A stretch of DNA of 7,536 nt from Betaproteobacteria bacterium HGW-Betaproteobacteria-8 (GCA_002842135.1 PHCD01000080.1:1-7536); one strand, 5' to 3'; counted from the stretch's first letter, positions 1 through 6,769 are shown. Made by a program: numbers and translations. The notes: generated by a model not told the origin, from the sequence alone.

Positions 1-703
1 TGCGCTGCTGTACTATTTGCCGCAGCTGAAGGAGTTACCGCGCGCAGGCATCGTGCACCGTCTGGACAAGGACACCAGTGGCCTGCTGGTCGTCGCCAAA
101 ACCATAGCAGCACAGAACAGCCTGGTGAAGCAGTTGCAGGCCCGCACAGTGAAACGTGAGTATCGCGCCATCGTCTGGGGCAATATCTGGCGCAACGGCA
201 AGGTGGACCAGCCGATCGGCCGGCATCCGCATAACAGGACCAAGATGGCAGTGAGCAAGATGGGCAAGCCTTCGGTGACCCATTACGAAGTGCTGGAACG
301 CTTTGCAGTGCACACCTATGTGCGCTGCATGCTGGAGACGGGCCGCACACACCAGATCCGTGTCCACATGCAATACCTGAAGGCGCCTCTGGTGGGTGAC
401 CCGGTCTATGGCTTGCGCGGTATCGTACCGCATCGTGCCATGACGCAGACGCTGATTGATGCGCTCGCGAGCTTCAAGCGGCAGGCGCTGCATGCCATTA
501 AACTTGGGCTGATCCATCCGGAAAACGGCGAACCCATGCAATGGCAGATCGAGTTGCCGGCAGATATGAAGGCGCTGCTGGAGGCGATGCGTGCCGAGGA
601 TATTCCAGAATCGGATGAAGAACTCGCCTTCGATTATGTCGATGATGAAGATTTTGAGGAAGGGGAGTTCGAGGAGATAGAGGAAGAAGACGATGTTGAG
701 TGA
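1..703 (+). CDS. rluD: 23S rRNA pseudouridine synthase RluD, 5' end outside window
   Basis: RluA-family pseudouridine synthase. RluD converts U1911, U1915 and U1917 in helix 69 of 23S rRNA to pseudouridine and is needed for normal late 50S assembly. The reading frame is open from base 2, and the residues before the TTG at 17 (ALLYY) already fit RluD, so the true start lies left of the window. Visible motifs are the catalytic block GIVHRLDKDTSGLLVVAKT (the catalytic Asp is the one in HRLDK), TGRTHQIRVHM, APLVGDPVYG and FKRQALHA, all in the RluD order. The S4-like N-terminal domain is missing because of the window edge. After the usual C-terminal end (around MRAED) there is a very acidic tail of about 30 residues, almost entirely Asp and Glu, which is longer than in E. 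coli RluD. The last 11 bases overlap pgeF. RluC is less likely, because the motif spacing and the pgeF neighbour fit RluD. Confidence 0.93.
   Translation, partial: ALLYYLPQLKELPRAGIVHRLDKDTSGLLVVAKTIAAQNSLVKQLQARTVKREYRAIVWGNIWRNGKVDQPIGRHPHNRTKMAVSKMGKPSVTHYEVLERFAVHTYVRCMLETGRTHQIRVHMQYLKAPLVGDPVYGLRGIVPHRAMTQTLIDALASFKRQALHAIKLGLIHPENGEPMQWQIELPADMKALLEAMRAEDIPESDEELAFDYVDDEDFEEGEFEEIEEEDDVE
680..692 (+). promoter_or_regulatory. Ribosome binding site of pgeF inside rluD
   Basis: GAGGA at 680-684 lies 8 bases before the ATG at 693. It sits in purine-rich DNA (about 656-692) that encodes the Glu/Asp tail of RluD. The site fixes the pgeF start and implies translational coupling between the two genes. 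Confidence 0.6.
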
Positions 704-1439
704 GGCCGATCTGATTGTTCCACGCTGGCCGGCGTCTGCAAACGTCAGGGCTATCCAGACGACGAGGGCGGGTGGTGTCAGTGTCGCTCCCTATGACACC
801 CTGAATCTGGGGATGCATGTGGCCGACAATCCACTGAATGTTGCCAGAAACCGCCAGTTGCTCAACGCATATGTGCCTACCGAACCCGTCTGGCTGAACC
901 AGGTGCATGGTGTCACTGTTGTTGATGCAGGTGCAACTTCCTGCGTACCGGATGCCGATGCCGTCTTTTCAAAATCCAGAGGTGCTGTCTGTGCCGTCAT
1001 GACTGCAGATTGCTTGCCACTCCTGTTCTGCAATCGACAAGGTACGGTAGTTGCGGCAACCCATGCTGGCTGGCGCGGACTCTGTGACGGCGTCATCGAG
1101 GCCACGATTGATGCCATGCAGGTGCCACCTGACAGCCTGATGGCCTGGCTTGGGCCCGCCATTGGTCCGCAGGCGTTTGAGGTGGGTGAGGATGTACGCC
1201 AGGAATTCATGGGTCAACAGAGCAAAGCAAGGGATGCCTTTATGCCTGCCGGTGACGGCAAGTGGCTGGGTAACATATACAGGCTTGCGCAATTGCGGCT
1301 CGGACGTAAGGGCGTCACGGAGATCTATGGTGGTGGGGTAGATCAGGATTTCTGCACTTATACCGACGCCAGACGGTTCTTTTCTTTCCGCCGTGATGGC
1401 AAGACAGGTCGCATGGCGTCATTGATCTGGCTTGAGTAA
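693..1439 (+). CDS. pgeF: PgeF/YfiH, LACC1-family peptidoglycan editing factor
   Basis: Member of the YfiH/LACC1 family (formerly DUF152, laccase-domain protein), 248 residues, the normal family length. In E. coli, PgeF prevents L-Ser from replacing L-Ala at position 1 of the peptidoglycan stem peptide. Purified family members also act on purine nucleosides (phosphorolysis, adenosine deamination) and show polyphenol oxidase activity. The three conserved metal ligands are visible: H72 in NQVHG, C107 in TADCLPL and H124 in THAGWRG. Other family blocks are LGPAIGPQAFEVG (153-165) and the C-terminal DFCTYTDARRFFSFRRDG (219-236). No signal peptide is seen, so it is cytosolic. The ATG at 693 is supported by GAGGA 8 bases upstream and by the N-terminal family pattern (P-x-W, then TTRAGGVS, then NLGMHVAD). 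It overlaps rluD by 11 bases, and the pair is a common proteobacterial operon. Which reaction matters in this organism cannot be told from sequence. Confidence 0.93.
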   Translation: MLSEADLIVPRWPASANVRAIQTTRAGGVSVAPYDTLNLGMHVADNPLNVARNRQLLNAYVPTEPVWLNQVHGVTVVDAGATSCVPDADAVFSKSRGAVCAVMTADCLPLLFCNRQGTVVAATHAGWRGLCDGVIEATIDAMQVPPDSLMAWLGPAIGPQAFEVGEDVRQEFMGQQSKARDAFMPAGDGKWLGNIYRLAQLRLGRKGVTEIYGGGVDQDFCTYTDARRFFSFRRDGKTGRMASLIWLE

Positions 1440-1496
1440 TTGTATCAGGCAGGCTTGAAAGCATGTCACAACATCACGCCCTGATGACAGCTCGTT

Positions 1497-1502
1497 TATA
1501 AT
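1497..1502 (+). promoter_or_regulatory. Candidate -10 box for the ZIP transporter gene
   Basis: The 87-base gap between pgeF and the transporter gene contains a perfect TATAAT at 1497-1502. No good -35 box lies at 16-18 bases (best about ATCACG at 1473-1478, weak), and there is no extended -10 TG. Transcription would start near 1509, giving a leader of only about 18 bases. No terminator-like hairpin with a T tract was found after pgeF, so read-through is possible. Confidence 0.4.
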
Positions 1503-1526
1503 GCTGGTTTTTCTGCGATTCTTTTC

Positions 1527-2378
1527 ATGACAATTTCCGAATTACCTACGCTTGCCTGGATACTGGCTGCTTGTCTGCTGGGTGCAGGTCTCAGCGTGAT
1601 CAGCGCCGCCGCGCTTGCCCTCAATGCCCGTACCGCCTGGATTCCATTGCTGGTCAGTTATGCCATCGGGGCAATGCTGGGCGCCGTGTTTCTCGAGATT
1701 CTGCCTCATGCTTTCAACGAGACCAGTAGCATCGAAATGATGGCGGCGACGGTGCTGCTCGGCATATTGCTGTTTTTCGTGCTGGAAAAGCTGTTGCTCT
1801 GGAGGCACTGTCATGGGGATGAATGCGAAGTCCATGCGCCGCACGAGGAAGCGGGCGCACATGCGCATCATGGGCACACTCACGGGCACAGTCATGGCCA
1901 TGCTCGTGGCAATACACATGGGCACGATCAGGGTCGTAGCGGCATGATGATCATGGTCGGCGATACGTTCCACAATTTCGTCGATGGCATCCTGATCGCC
2001 GCCGCCTTCATGATCGACATCAAGCTCGGCGCAGTGACTGCGTTGGCGATCATCGCCCATGAGATTCCGCAGGAAGTCGGTGACTTCCTCATCCTGCTGC
2101 ATTCCGGATATACCAAAAAACAGGCCTTGCTGTTCAATCTGCTTTCGAGTTTTGCCGCAGTCATCGGCGGATTGGTGGCTTACTTCGCCCTGCAAGTCGT
2201 CGCCAGCTGGATTCCGACCATACTGGGCCTGGCTGCAGCGAGCATGATTTATGTGGCTGTGGCAGACCTGATTCCCAGCCTGCATAAACGCACTGAGCTG
2301 AAAGCCACTGTGCAGCAGGTCATACTAATCGCGCTGGGGATCGCTTCCATCTGGCTGATCAAGTTGACCCTGGAGTGA
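1527..2378 (+). CDS. ZIP-family divalent metal transporter with His-rich loop
   Basis: Inner-membrane ZIP (SLC39-like) transporter, 283 residues, expected to bring Zn2+ or a related divalent metal into the cytosol. About eight hydrophobic segments are visible (roughly 9-32, 38-60, 72-92, 140-162, 167-192, 200-222, 228-250, 262-281). The two metal-site helices carry the signatures HNFVDG (149-154) and HEIPQEVGD (178-186). The second closely matches the HExPHExGD signature of the eukaryotic LIV-1/ZIP7 subgroup, so this is that branch rather than ZupT. Between helices 3 and 4 lies a loop (about 94-137) with some 14 His, many as HxH or HGH repeats, a likely metal-sensing or metal-binding loop. 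The ATG at 1527 has no obvious Shine-Dalgarno sequence, but the protein begins at the first hydrophobic helix as expected. The 3' end overlaps the convergent small gene by 54 bases. The metal transported cannot be decided from sequence. Confidence 0.9.
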   Translation: MTISELPTLAWILAACLLGAGLSVISAAALALNARTAWIPLLVSYAIGAMLGAVFLEILPHAFNETSSIEMMAATVLLGILLFFVLEKLLLWRHCHGDECEVHAPHEEAGAHAHHGHTHGHSHGHARGNTHGHDQGRSGMMIMVGDTFHNFVDGILIAAAFMIDIKLGAVTALAIIAHEIPQEVGDFLILLHSGYTKKQALLFNLLSSFAAVIGGLVAYFALQVVASWIPTILGLAAASMIYVAVADLIPSLHKRTELKATVQQVILIALGIASIWLIKLTLE

Positions 2379-2573
2379 TGCCTGTCGTTCGGCTGAATGT
2401 TGTGCAGCTCTTAGACGATTGCGCCGCCGTTGCGGCGTTCCCACGATCCAGATGAAAAGTGCGCAGGGCAGCAGGCCATAAAACAGGAAAGTCAGAATTC
2501 CGGCCGTAATGCTGGATTCGGTAAAGGCCATGAGCAGGGTGACGTAGAGCCAGGCAATCGCAACAATGTACAT
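2325..2573 (-). CDS. Small two-helix membrane protein, unknown function
   Basis: An 82-residue protein not assigned to a named family. It has two hydrophobic helices (about 2-17 and 23-45), followed by an Arg-rich stretch (TPQRRRNRLR, 46-55) that by the positive-inside rule should lie in the cytosol, and then a polar Gln/Asp-rich tail. The start MYIVAIAWLYV with FLFYGLLP in helix 2 resembles small conserved betaproteobacterial membrane proteins as I remember them; this needs a search. It starts with ATG (2573) without a clear Shine-Dalgarno sequence. The gene is divergent from rimO with only 24 bases between starts, and its last 54 bases overlap the end of the ZIP gene on the other strand. 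It fills what would otherwise be a gap of over 200 bases, and its clear membrane-protein pattern in that non-shadow part argues that it is real. No function can be given. Confidence 0.65.
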   Translation of the reverse strand: MYIVAIAWLYVTLLMAFTESSITAGILTFLFYGLLPCALFIWIVGTPQRRRNRLRAAQHSAERQASLQGQLDQPDGSDPQRD

Positions 2574-2597
2574 GATTAATTTTACAGACCGGAAAGT

Positions 2598-3932
2598 ATG
2601 AGTTTATCTATGAGTTCATCAGCGCCAAAAGTGGGTTTTGTTTCACTGGGTTGCCCCAAGGCCTCCTCAGACGCTGAACGCATTCTTACGCAATTGCGCG
2701 CAGAAGGCTATGAAATTTCAGCCAGCTACGAAGGTTCTGACCTGGTTGTGGTCAACACCTGCGGATTTATCGATAGCGCGGTCGAGGAATCGCTGGATGC
2801 AATCGGAGAGGCGCTGAACAAGAATGGCAAGGTGATTGTCACAGGTTGCCTGGGCGCAAAATCCGGCGTGGTGCAGGCTGCGCACCCAAGCGTTCTGGCA
2901 GTGACAGGGCCACATGCGCTGGAAGAAGTGATGAACGCAGTGCACGAGAATCTGCCGAAGCTGCACGACCCCTATACCGACCTTGTGCCGCCGCAGGGCG
3001 TACGCCTGACGCCCAAGCATTATGCCTACCTGAAGATTTCCGAAGGCTGTAACCACCGTTGCAGTTTCTGCATCATCCCCTCCATGCGTGGGGATCTGGT
3101 CAGCCGCCCGATCGGCGAGGTGATGAACGAGGCTGAAAACCTGGTCAATGCCGGTGTCAGCGAATTGCTCGTGATTTCGCAGGATACCAGCGCCTATGGC
3201 GTCGACATGAAATACCGCAGTGGTTTCTGGAACGGCCGTCCGATCAGGACCCGCATGACTGAACTGGTGAAAGCATTAAGCGAGCTGGGCGTCTGGGTCA
3301 GGCTGCATTATGTTTACCCGTATCCGCACGTCGATGAAGTCATTCCGCTGATGGCGGATGGCTTGGTGCTGCCCTATCTGGATGTGCCGTTTCAACATGC
3401 CAGCCCACGCATACTCAAGGCCATGAAGCGTCCGGCAAGCAGTGAGAATAATCTGGCGCGCATCAAGGCCTGGCGCGAGATCTGTCCTGATATTGCGATT
3501 CGCAGCACCTTCATTGCCGGTTTCCCCGGTGAAACCGAAGAGGATTTTCAGCAACTGCTGGATTTTCTTGAGGAAGCACAACTGGATCGCGTTGGCTGTT
3601 TTGCCTATTCTGCAGTGGACGGGGCTGCAGCGAACAGCCTGCCGGACCAGGTGCCGGAAGAGGTCAAGCAGGAGCGTCTTGCCCGCTTCATGGAGTTACA
3701 GGAGGCGATCAGTGCTGCCAAGCTGAATCAGAAGGTTGGCCGTATCGAAACCGTACTGGTCGATGAGGTCGATGGCGATCAGGCGATTGCGCGTACCATG
3801 GCGGATGCACCGGAGATTGATGGTGTGGTTTATCTGGCTGAGGCTGAAGGTTTGCAGGTCGGCGATCTGGTTGAAGTGCAGATCACCGATGCGGATGGCC
3901 ATGATCTATGGGCTGGTCCGCCTCGGTTCTAG
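2598..3932 (+). CDS. rimO: Ribosomal protein S12 methylthiotransferase RimO
   Basis: Radical-SAM methylthiotransferase that adds a methylthio group to the beta carbon of Asp89 (E. coli numbering) of ribosomal protein S12. Length is 444 residues (E. coli 441). The N-terminal MTTase domain (about 11-120) has its three [4Fe-4S] cysteines C19 (SLGCPK), C55 ([14 protein letters not shown]) and C84 (TGCLGAK). The radical-SAM cluster cysteines are C151, C155 and C158 in [18 protein letters not shown]. RimO-type blocks follow: [36 protein letters not shown], and a C-terminal TRAM domain (about 375-444) ending in DLWAGPPRF. The related MiaB lacks several of these, so RimO is secure. Two in-frame ATGs compete, at 2598 and 2610. 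The only purine-rich site, GGAAAG at 2591-2596, is 1 base from the first and 13 from the second, so the start is uncertain by four codons. Only 37 bases separate its stop from the convergent gene that follows. Confidence 0.96.
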   Translation: MSLSMSSSAPKVGFVSLGCPKASSDAERILTQLRAEGYEISASYEGSDLVVVNTCGFIDSAVEESLDAIGEALNKNGKVIVTGCLGAKSGVVQAAHPSVLAVTGPHALEEVMNAVHENLPKLHDPYTDLVPPQGVRLTPKHYAYLKISEGCNHRCSFCIIPSMRGDLVSRPIGEVMNEAENLVNAGVSELLVISQDTSAYGVDMKYRSGFWNGRPIRTRMTELVKALSELGVWVRLHYVYPYPHVDEVIPLMADGLVLPYLDVPFQHASPRILKAMKRPASSENNLARIKAWREICPDIAIRSTFIAGFPGETEEDFQQLLDFLEEAQLDRVGCFAYSAVDGAAANSLPDQVPEEVKQERLARFMELQEAISAAKLNQKVGRIETVLVDEVDGDQAIARTMADAPEIDGVVYLAEAEGLQVGDLVEVQITDADGHDLWAGPPRF

Positions 3933-3969
3933 TTGTGCGGGTAACCGGATCGTTTACTTGAGTTGTCTG

Positions 3970-4323
3970 TCAGGCAAGCACTTGTGCGATGTCCGGGTTC
4001 TCTGAGATCGCGGCAAAGAACTCAGGTTTAGGCTTCTCGCTATCTGCCCGCTCTTCGATGAAATCCAGCGTGTAGGGGCAGCGTAGAGGTTTTCGGCTGA
4101 CTTTCTTCTTTTTGGTACTGGCCGACTGGGTGTTGATGTAGGGCGTCTGGCTGATACGGACATAACCGGCGCTTTCCAGCTTTTGCGCAGTGGTTTCAAA
4201 CAGGCTGAGGGGATTGTCGATATTCTGCAGGGTGACGATGCTTTTGCTGACCTTCACCACGTTGTACATTACGAATTTGTTGGAGTTTTGTTTGCCGTAA
4301 ATCTCACCTGTGAGGATATCCAC
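3970..4323 (-). CDS. Hypothetical protein, 117 residues, own promoter
   Basis: I do not recognise a family. The start chosen is GTG at 4323, because AAAGGAG (4335-4329) lies 5 bases upstream of it. An in-frame GTG at 4329 overlaps that Shine-Dalgarno sequence and is unlikely. Residues 1-35 look beta-strand rich (MDILTGEIYG, FVMYNVVKV, SIVTLQNI). Residues 38-52 look like an amphipathic helix (LFETTAQKLESAG), followed by a Thr/Ser/Lys linker with KKKK (71-74). The C-terminal part, about 80-117, includes RCPYTLDFIEE. There is no signal peptide, membrane helix or obvious helix-turn-helix. The very good ribosome binding site and the promoter with palindrome upstream argue for a real gene. It is convergent with rimO and lies downstream of the PAS-GGDEF-EAL gene on the same strand, but has its own promoter. 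A role with nucleic acid (basic linker) is only a guess. Confidence 0.65.
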   Translation of the reverse strand: MDILTGEIYGKQNSNKFVMYNVVKVSKSIVTLQNIDNPLSLFETTAQKLESAGYVRISQTPYINTQSASTKKKKVSRKPLRCPYTLDFIEERADSEKPKPEFFAAISENPDIAQVLA

Positions 4324-4340
4324 GCGCACTCCTTTTCATC

Positions 4341-4377
4341 AAAATCATATTGATATCATAGCGATATCAATGATTTT
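4341..4377. repeat. Imperfect 37-base palindrome, putative operator
   Basis: Inner arms TTGATATC (4350-4357) and GATATCAA (4363-4370) are perfect inverses around a 5-base centre. Skipping two bases (4348-4349), the outer arms AAAATCA (4341-4347) and TGATTTT (4371-4377) are also perfect inverses, giving 15 paired positions. The two GATATC cores are 11 bases apart, about one helical turn, and a third occurs at 4315-4320 just inside the downstream gene. The palindrome covers the promoter of that gene, which suggests a repressor or autoregulatory site. The protein that binds it is not known. Confidence 0.5.
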
Positions 4378-4383
4378 TAACAA
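4355..4383 (-). promoter_or_regulatory. Sigma70-like promoter of the 117-residue gene
   Basis: On the - strand, TTGTTA (4383-4378) and TATGAT (4360-4355) are separated by 17 bases (4/6 and 5/6 matches). A second overlapping candidate, TTGATA (4370-4365) with TATGAT (4349-4344), has better hexamers but only a 15-base spacer. Either would start transcription a few bases before the Shine-Dalgarno sequence at 4335-4329. Both lie within or beside the palindrome at 4341-4377. Confidence 0.45.
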
Positions 4384-4446
4384 GCTTTTTAACTCACATG
4401 TCTAATCTGAACTAATTGATGGCAATGCTCCCGTGGCAAGTCATTA

Positions 4447-6582
4447 TCAGGATTGGTCTTTTATGAATTCAAGTAGATCCTGCATATTCATGGGTTTGCC
4501 GAGCAGATAACCTTGCATTTGGTCGCAGCCGATGGCGGCAAGAAAGTTTTTCTGGCATTCGGTTTCCACTCCTTCGGCAATGACTTCCAGTCCCAGATTC
4601 TTGCCCAAGGCTACAATGGCTCTCAGTATCGCCTGGTTTGTTATATCGTCTTCGAGGTTCTTGACGAAGCTCTGATCGATCTTGAGATGGTCGATCGGAA
4701 AATTTTTCAGGTAACTCATGCTGGAATAACCAGTACCGAAATCGTCAATCGCCAGTTTTATACCGAGGGACTTGAGGCGCAACAGAATCTCGATGAATTT
4801 GGACGGTTGGCGGACTATGGTGCCCTCCGTTATTTCCAGTTCAATCAGGAACGGATTGAGTTTTGATCGTGAGATGGTCTTCTCTATGATTTCCGGCAGG
4901 TCTGGCTTGTAGAACTGTCGTGGTGAAATGTTGATGGCAATCGGCAGGATCTGACCGGTTTGTTGATGCAGGTACAGGGATTGCCGGCAAGCTTCTTCCA
5001 GCACCCATTCCCCGATCTGTTCGATCAGTACGCTTTCTTCTGCAATTGGAATGAATCTTTTTGGCGATACCATGCCGTGTATTGAGCTGTGCCAACGTAA
5101 CAAGGCTTCCAGACCGGTGATTCTCCCGGAATGGATGGACACCTTGGGTTGAAAATACAATTCTAACTCGTTGTTCTTGATGGCATGTCGCAACTGATAT
5201 TCCAGTTCCAGGCGCTCCAACAGCATGGCATTCAATTCACGGGTATAAAACTGGAAATTGTTTTTGCCGGCCTGTTTGGCCTTGTACATGGCATTGTCAG
5301 CGTGTTTCAACAAGGTATCGATATCCTGGCCATCCTGTGGGTACATGCTGATTCCCAGGCTACAGGTCACGACGAACTCCCTTGGTTCTATATAGCAGGG
5401 CTGTGATACTGTGCTCAGGATGCGTTGCAGGGTGTGGCTAAGTGTTTCGACGCCATCCAGGTCGGGCAATAGCAGCACAAACTCGTCACCGCCGGGCCGG
5501 GCGACGGTGTCGCTGTCGCGTATGCAGCTGGAGAGGCGTTCTGCCATGGAGATCAGCAGTTGATCGCCAACATGATGACCCATACTGTCGTTGATGTCCT
5601 TGAATTGGTCCAGATCGACAAAGACGACCGCCAACTGGGTCTGTGATCTTTCTGCATTGAGGATGGCCTGGTGCAGGCGGTCCTTGAGCAAGGTGCGGTT
5701 CGGCAAGCCTGTAAGATCGTCATGTGTTGCCTGATACTCAATGATTGCAGAATTTTCCTTGCGTTCGGTGATGTCCTCGACAGTTCCTTCGTAATAGAGC
5801 AGGTTGCCGTGAGAATCTTTTACTGACCGTGCGTTCTCGGAAATCCAGATAACGCTGCCATCACGGCGATATACTTGCGATTCAAAGTTGGTGACGCGTC
5901 CTCTCAATTTCATCAGCTCGGAAAATTCTTTGCGTTTGTTCCTGTTGACATAGAGCTGATTTTCGATGTCGTTGAGATTGCTGATCAGTTCATTGGGTGC
6001 CGGGTAACCATAGAGCTTGGCAAGGGCAGGGTTTGCGCTGAGGTATCGGCCGCCTTCAGTGGTCTGGAAAATACCCTCCACAGTATTCTCAAAAATGCTG
6101 CGATAGCGTTTCTCGGCTTCCAGTATGGCTTGTTCACTCTGTTTCCTTACAGTAATGTCCTGGATGAACCCTTCCACGGCTTCCATGTCGCCGCTGGGGT
6201 TCAAGATGCCTTTACCGCGTTCCGATACCCAGCGCAGTTCGCCGATGCTATTGATAATGCGGTATTCGATGTCGAAGGATTGATTAAGGCGAATGGCGCC
6301 GAGAATTGAATCTCGAACACGCTGGCGGTCGTCGGCAAAGGTAATTTCTTCGTAGCTAATGAGTCCATGCTGCATCAAATCTTGCGGATAATAACCAGTG
6401 AGGGCGAGACATCCTTCACTGATGTAAAGCATTGTCCATCTTGTATCCAGTAGGCAGCAATAGGCCATGCCGTCAAGATTGTGCAGCAGGGAATTGAGTA
6501 TGTGCTCCCTGTTGCTTAGCCAGTCACGTATAAAGTGACTGGCTTCATCTGGGTACTGCTTCTGTTCCTGAATATTGAACAT
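4447..6582 (-). CDS. PAS-PAS-GGDEF-EAL cyclic-di-GMP turnover protein
   Basis: Soluble sensor enzyme that may make and break the second messenger c-di-GMP. Positions are given for the longest frame (729 residues from TTG 6636); subtract 18 for the preferred ATG at 6582 (711 residues). Two PAS domains with PAC tails lie at about 44-164 (ending FIQDITVRK) and 174-293 (ending TVEDITERK). A GGDEF domain follows (about 297-465) with HDDLTGLPNR, VDLDQFKDIND and active site RPGGDEF (380-386). The product-inhibition I-site RxxD (R373, D376) is exactly five residues before GGDEF. An EAL domain (about 472-725) has QPK (496-498), EALLRW (510-515), N569, ELEITEG, DDFGTGYSS (631-639), K652, E688 and QGY (708-710), so the phosphodiesterase residues I can place are present. 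There are no transmembrane segments. The TTG directly follows an in-frame stop and has no Shine-Dalgarno sequence, hence the choice of ATG 6582, although that site is also weak. The ligand sensed by the PAS domains is unknown. Confidence 0.93.
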   Translation of the reverse strand: MFNIQEQKQYPDEASHFIRDWLSNREHILNSLLHNLDGMAYCCLLDTRWTMLYISEGCLALTGYYPQDLMQHGLISYEEITFADDRQRVRDSILGAIRLNQSFDIEYRIINSIGELRWVSERGKGILNPSGDMEAVEGFIQDITVRKQSEQAILEAEKRYRSIFENTVEGIFQTTEGGRYLSANPALAKLYGYPAPNELISNLNDIENQLYVNRNKRKEFSELMKLRGRVTNFESQVYRRDGSVIWISENARSVKDSHGNLLYYEGTVEDITERKENSAIIEYQATHDDLTGLPNRTLLKDRLHQAILNAERSQTQLAVVFVDLDQFKDINDSMGHHVGDQLLISMAERLSSCIRDSDTVARPGGDEFVLLLPDLDGVETLSHTLQRILSTVSQPCYIEPREFVVTCSLGISMYPQDGQDIDTLLKHADNAMYKAKQAGKNNFQFYTRELNAMLLERLELEYQLRHAIKNNELELYFQPKVSIHSGRITGLEALLRWHSSIHGMVSPKRFIPIAEESVLIEQIGEWVLEEACRQSLYLHQQTGQILPIAINISPRQFYKPDLPEIIEKTISRSKLNPFLIELEITEGTIVRQPSKFIEILLRLKSLGIKLAIDDFGTGYSSMSYLKNFPIDHLKIDQSFVKNLEDDITNQAILRAIVALGKNLGLEVIAEGVETECQKNFLAAIGCDQMQGYLLGKPMNMQDLLEFIKDQS

Positions 6583-6710
6583 CAATTCAAATGGTTTCTC
6601 TGTATAGTGGATTTCGTCGCCAACGACACAAAGCAATCATCAAGCCAGGTTTTTGTATGTAAATTAAGATGATATAAAACAGGCAGATAATTTAATTTTT
6701 TCAGCCCGGA

Positions 6711-6749
6711 TGCCGAAAATAGAAAATAGCGCCCTGATTCAGGGCGCTA
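6711..6749 (-). terminator. Rho-independent terminator after the acrR-like gene
   Basis: Arms 6727-6736 (TAGCGCCCTG) and 6740-6749 (CAGGGCGCTA) form a perfect 10-base-pair, GC-rich stem with a 3-base loop. On the - strand the stem is followed by TTTTCTATTTTC (6726-6715). It lies about 20 bases after the stop of the TetR-family gene, on the same strand. It separates that gene from the c-di-GMP gene downstream, which therefore needs its own promoter within about 6590-6710. Confidence 0.85.
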
Positions 6750-6769
6750 CTGGCAGTTAATATGGTGCG

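Noticed and set aside
17..19. TTG at 17 as the start of rluD
   Set aside because: The frame is open to the window edge with RluD-like residues before it, so the gene is simply cut by the window.
35..541. 168-codon - strand frame inside rluD, with further long antisense frames inside pgeF and rimO
   Set aside because: They mirror the codon bias of well-identified genes and show no domain pattern or ribosome binding site.
1542..2285. 247-codon open frame on the - strand inside the ZIP gene
   Set aside because: Antisense shadow. Its protein is His/Gln-rich low-quality sequence without any motif, while the + frame is a clear ZIP transporter.
2422..2437. GC-rich hairpin CGCCGC-N4-GCGGCG after the ZIP gene
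   Set aside because: No T tract follows on either strand. It lies in the Arg-rich codons of the small membrane protein, so a terminator is not supported.
4378..4393. Near-palindrome TTAACAAGCTTTTTAA
   Set aside because: Short, AT-rich, with a two-base asymmetry. It also overlaps the -35 box of the 117-residue gene. Nothing supports a separate function or a terminator for the GGDEF-EAL gene.
5875..6309. 144-codon + strand frame opposite the PAS domains
   Set aside because: Shadow of the PAS-GGDEF-EAL gene. No promoter, Shine-Dalgarno sequence or recognisable motif.
3950..6640. Possible horizontally acquired block (lower GC than the left part)
   Set aside because: Sampled lines show only a mild and uneven drop (about 47-55% against 52-60%). 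No integrase, direct repeats or tRNA border was seen.
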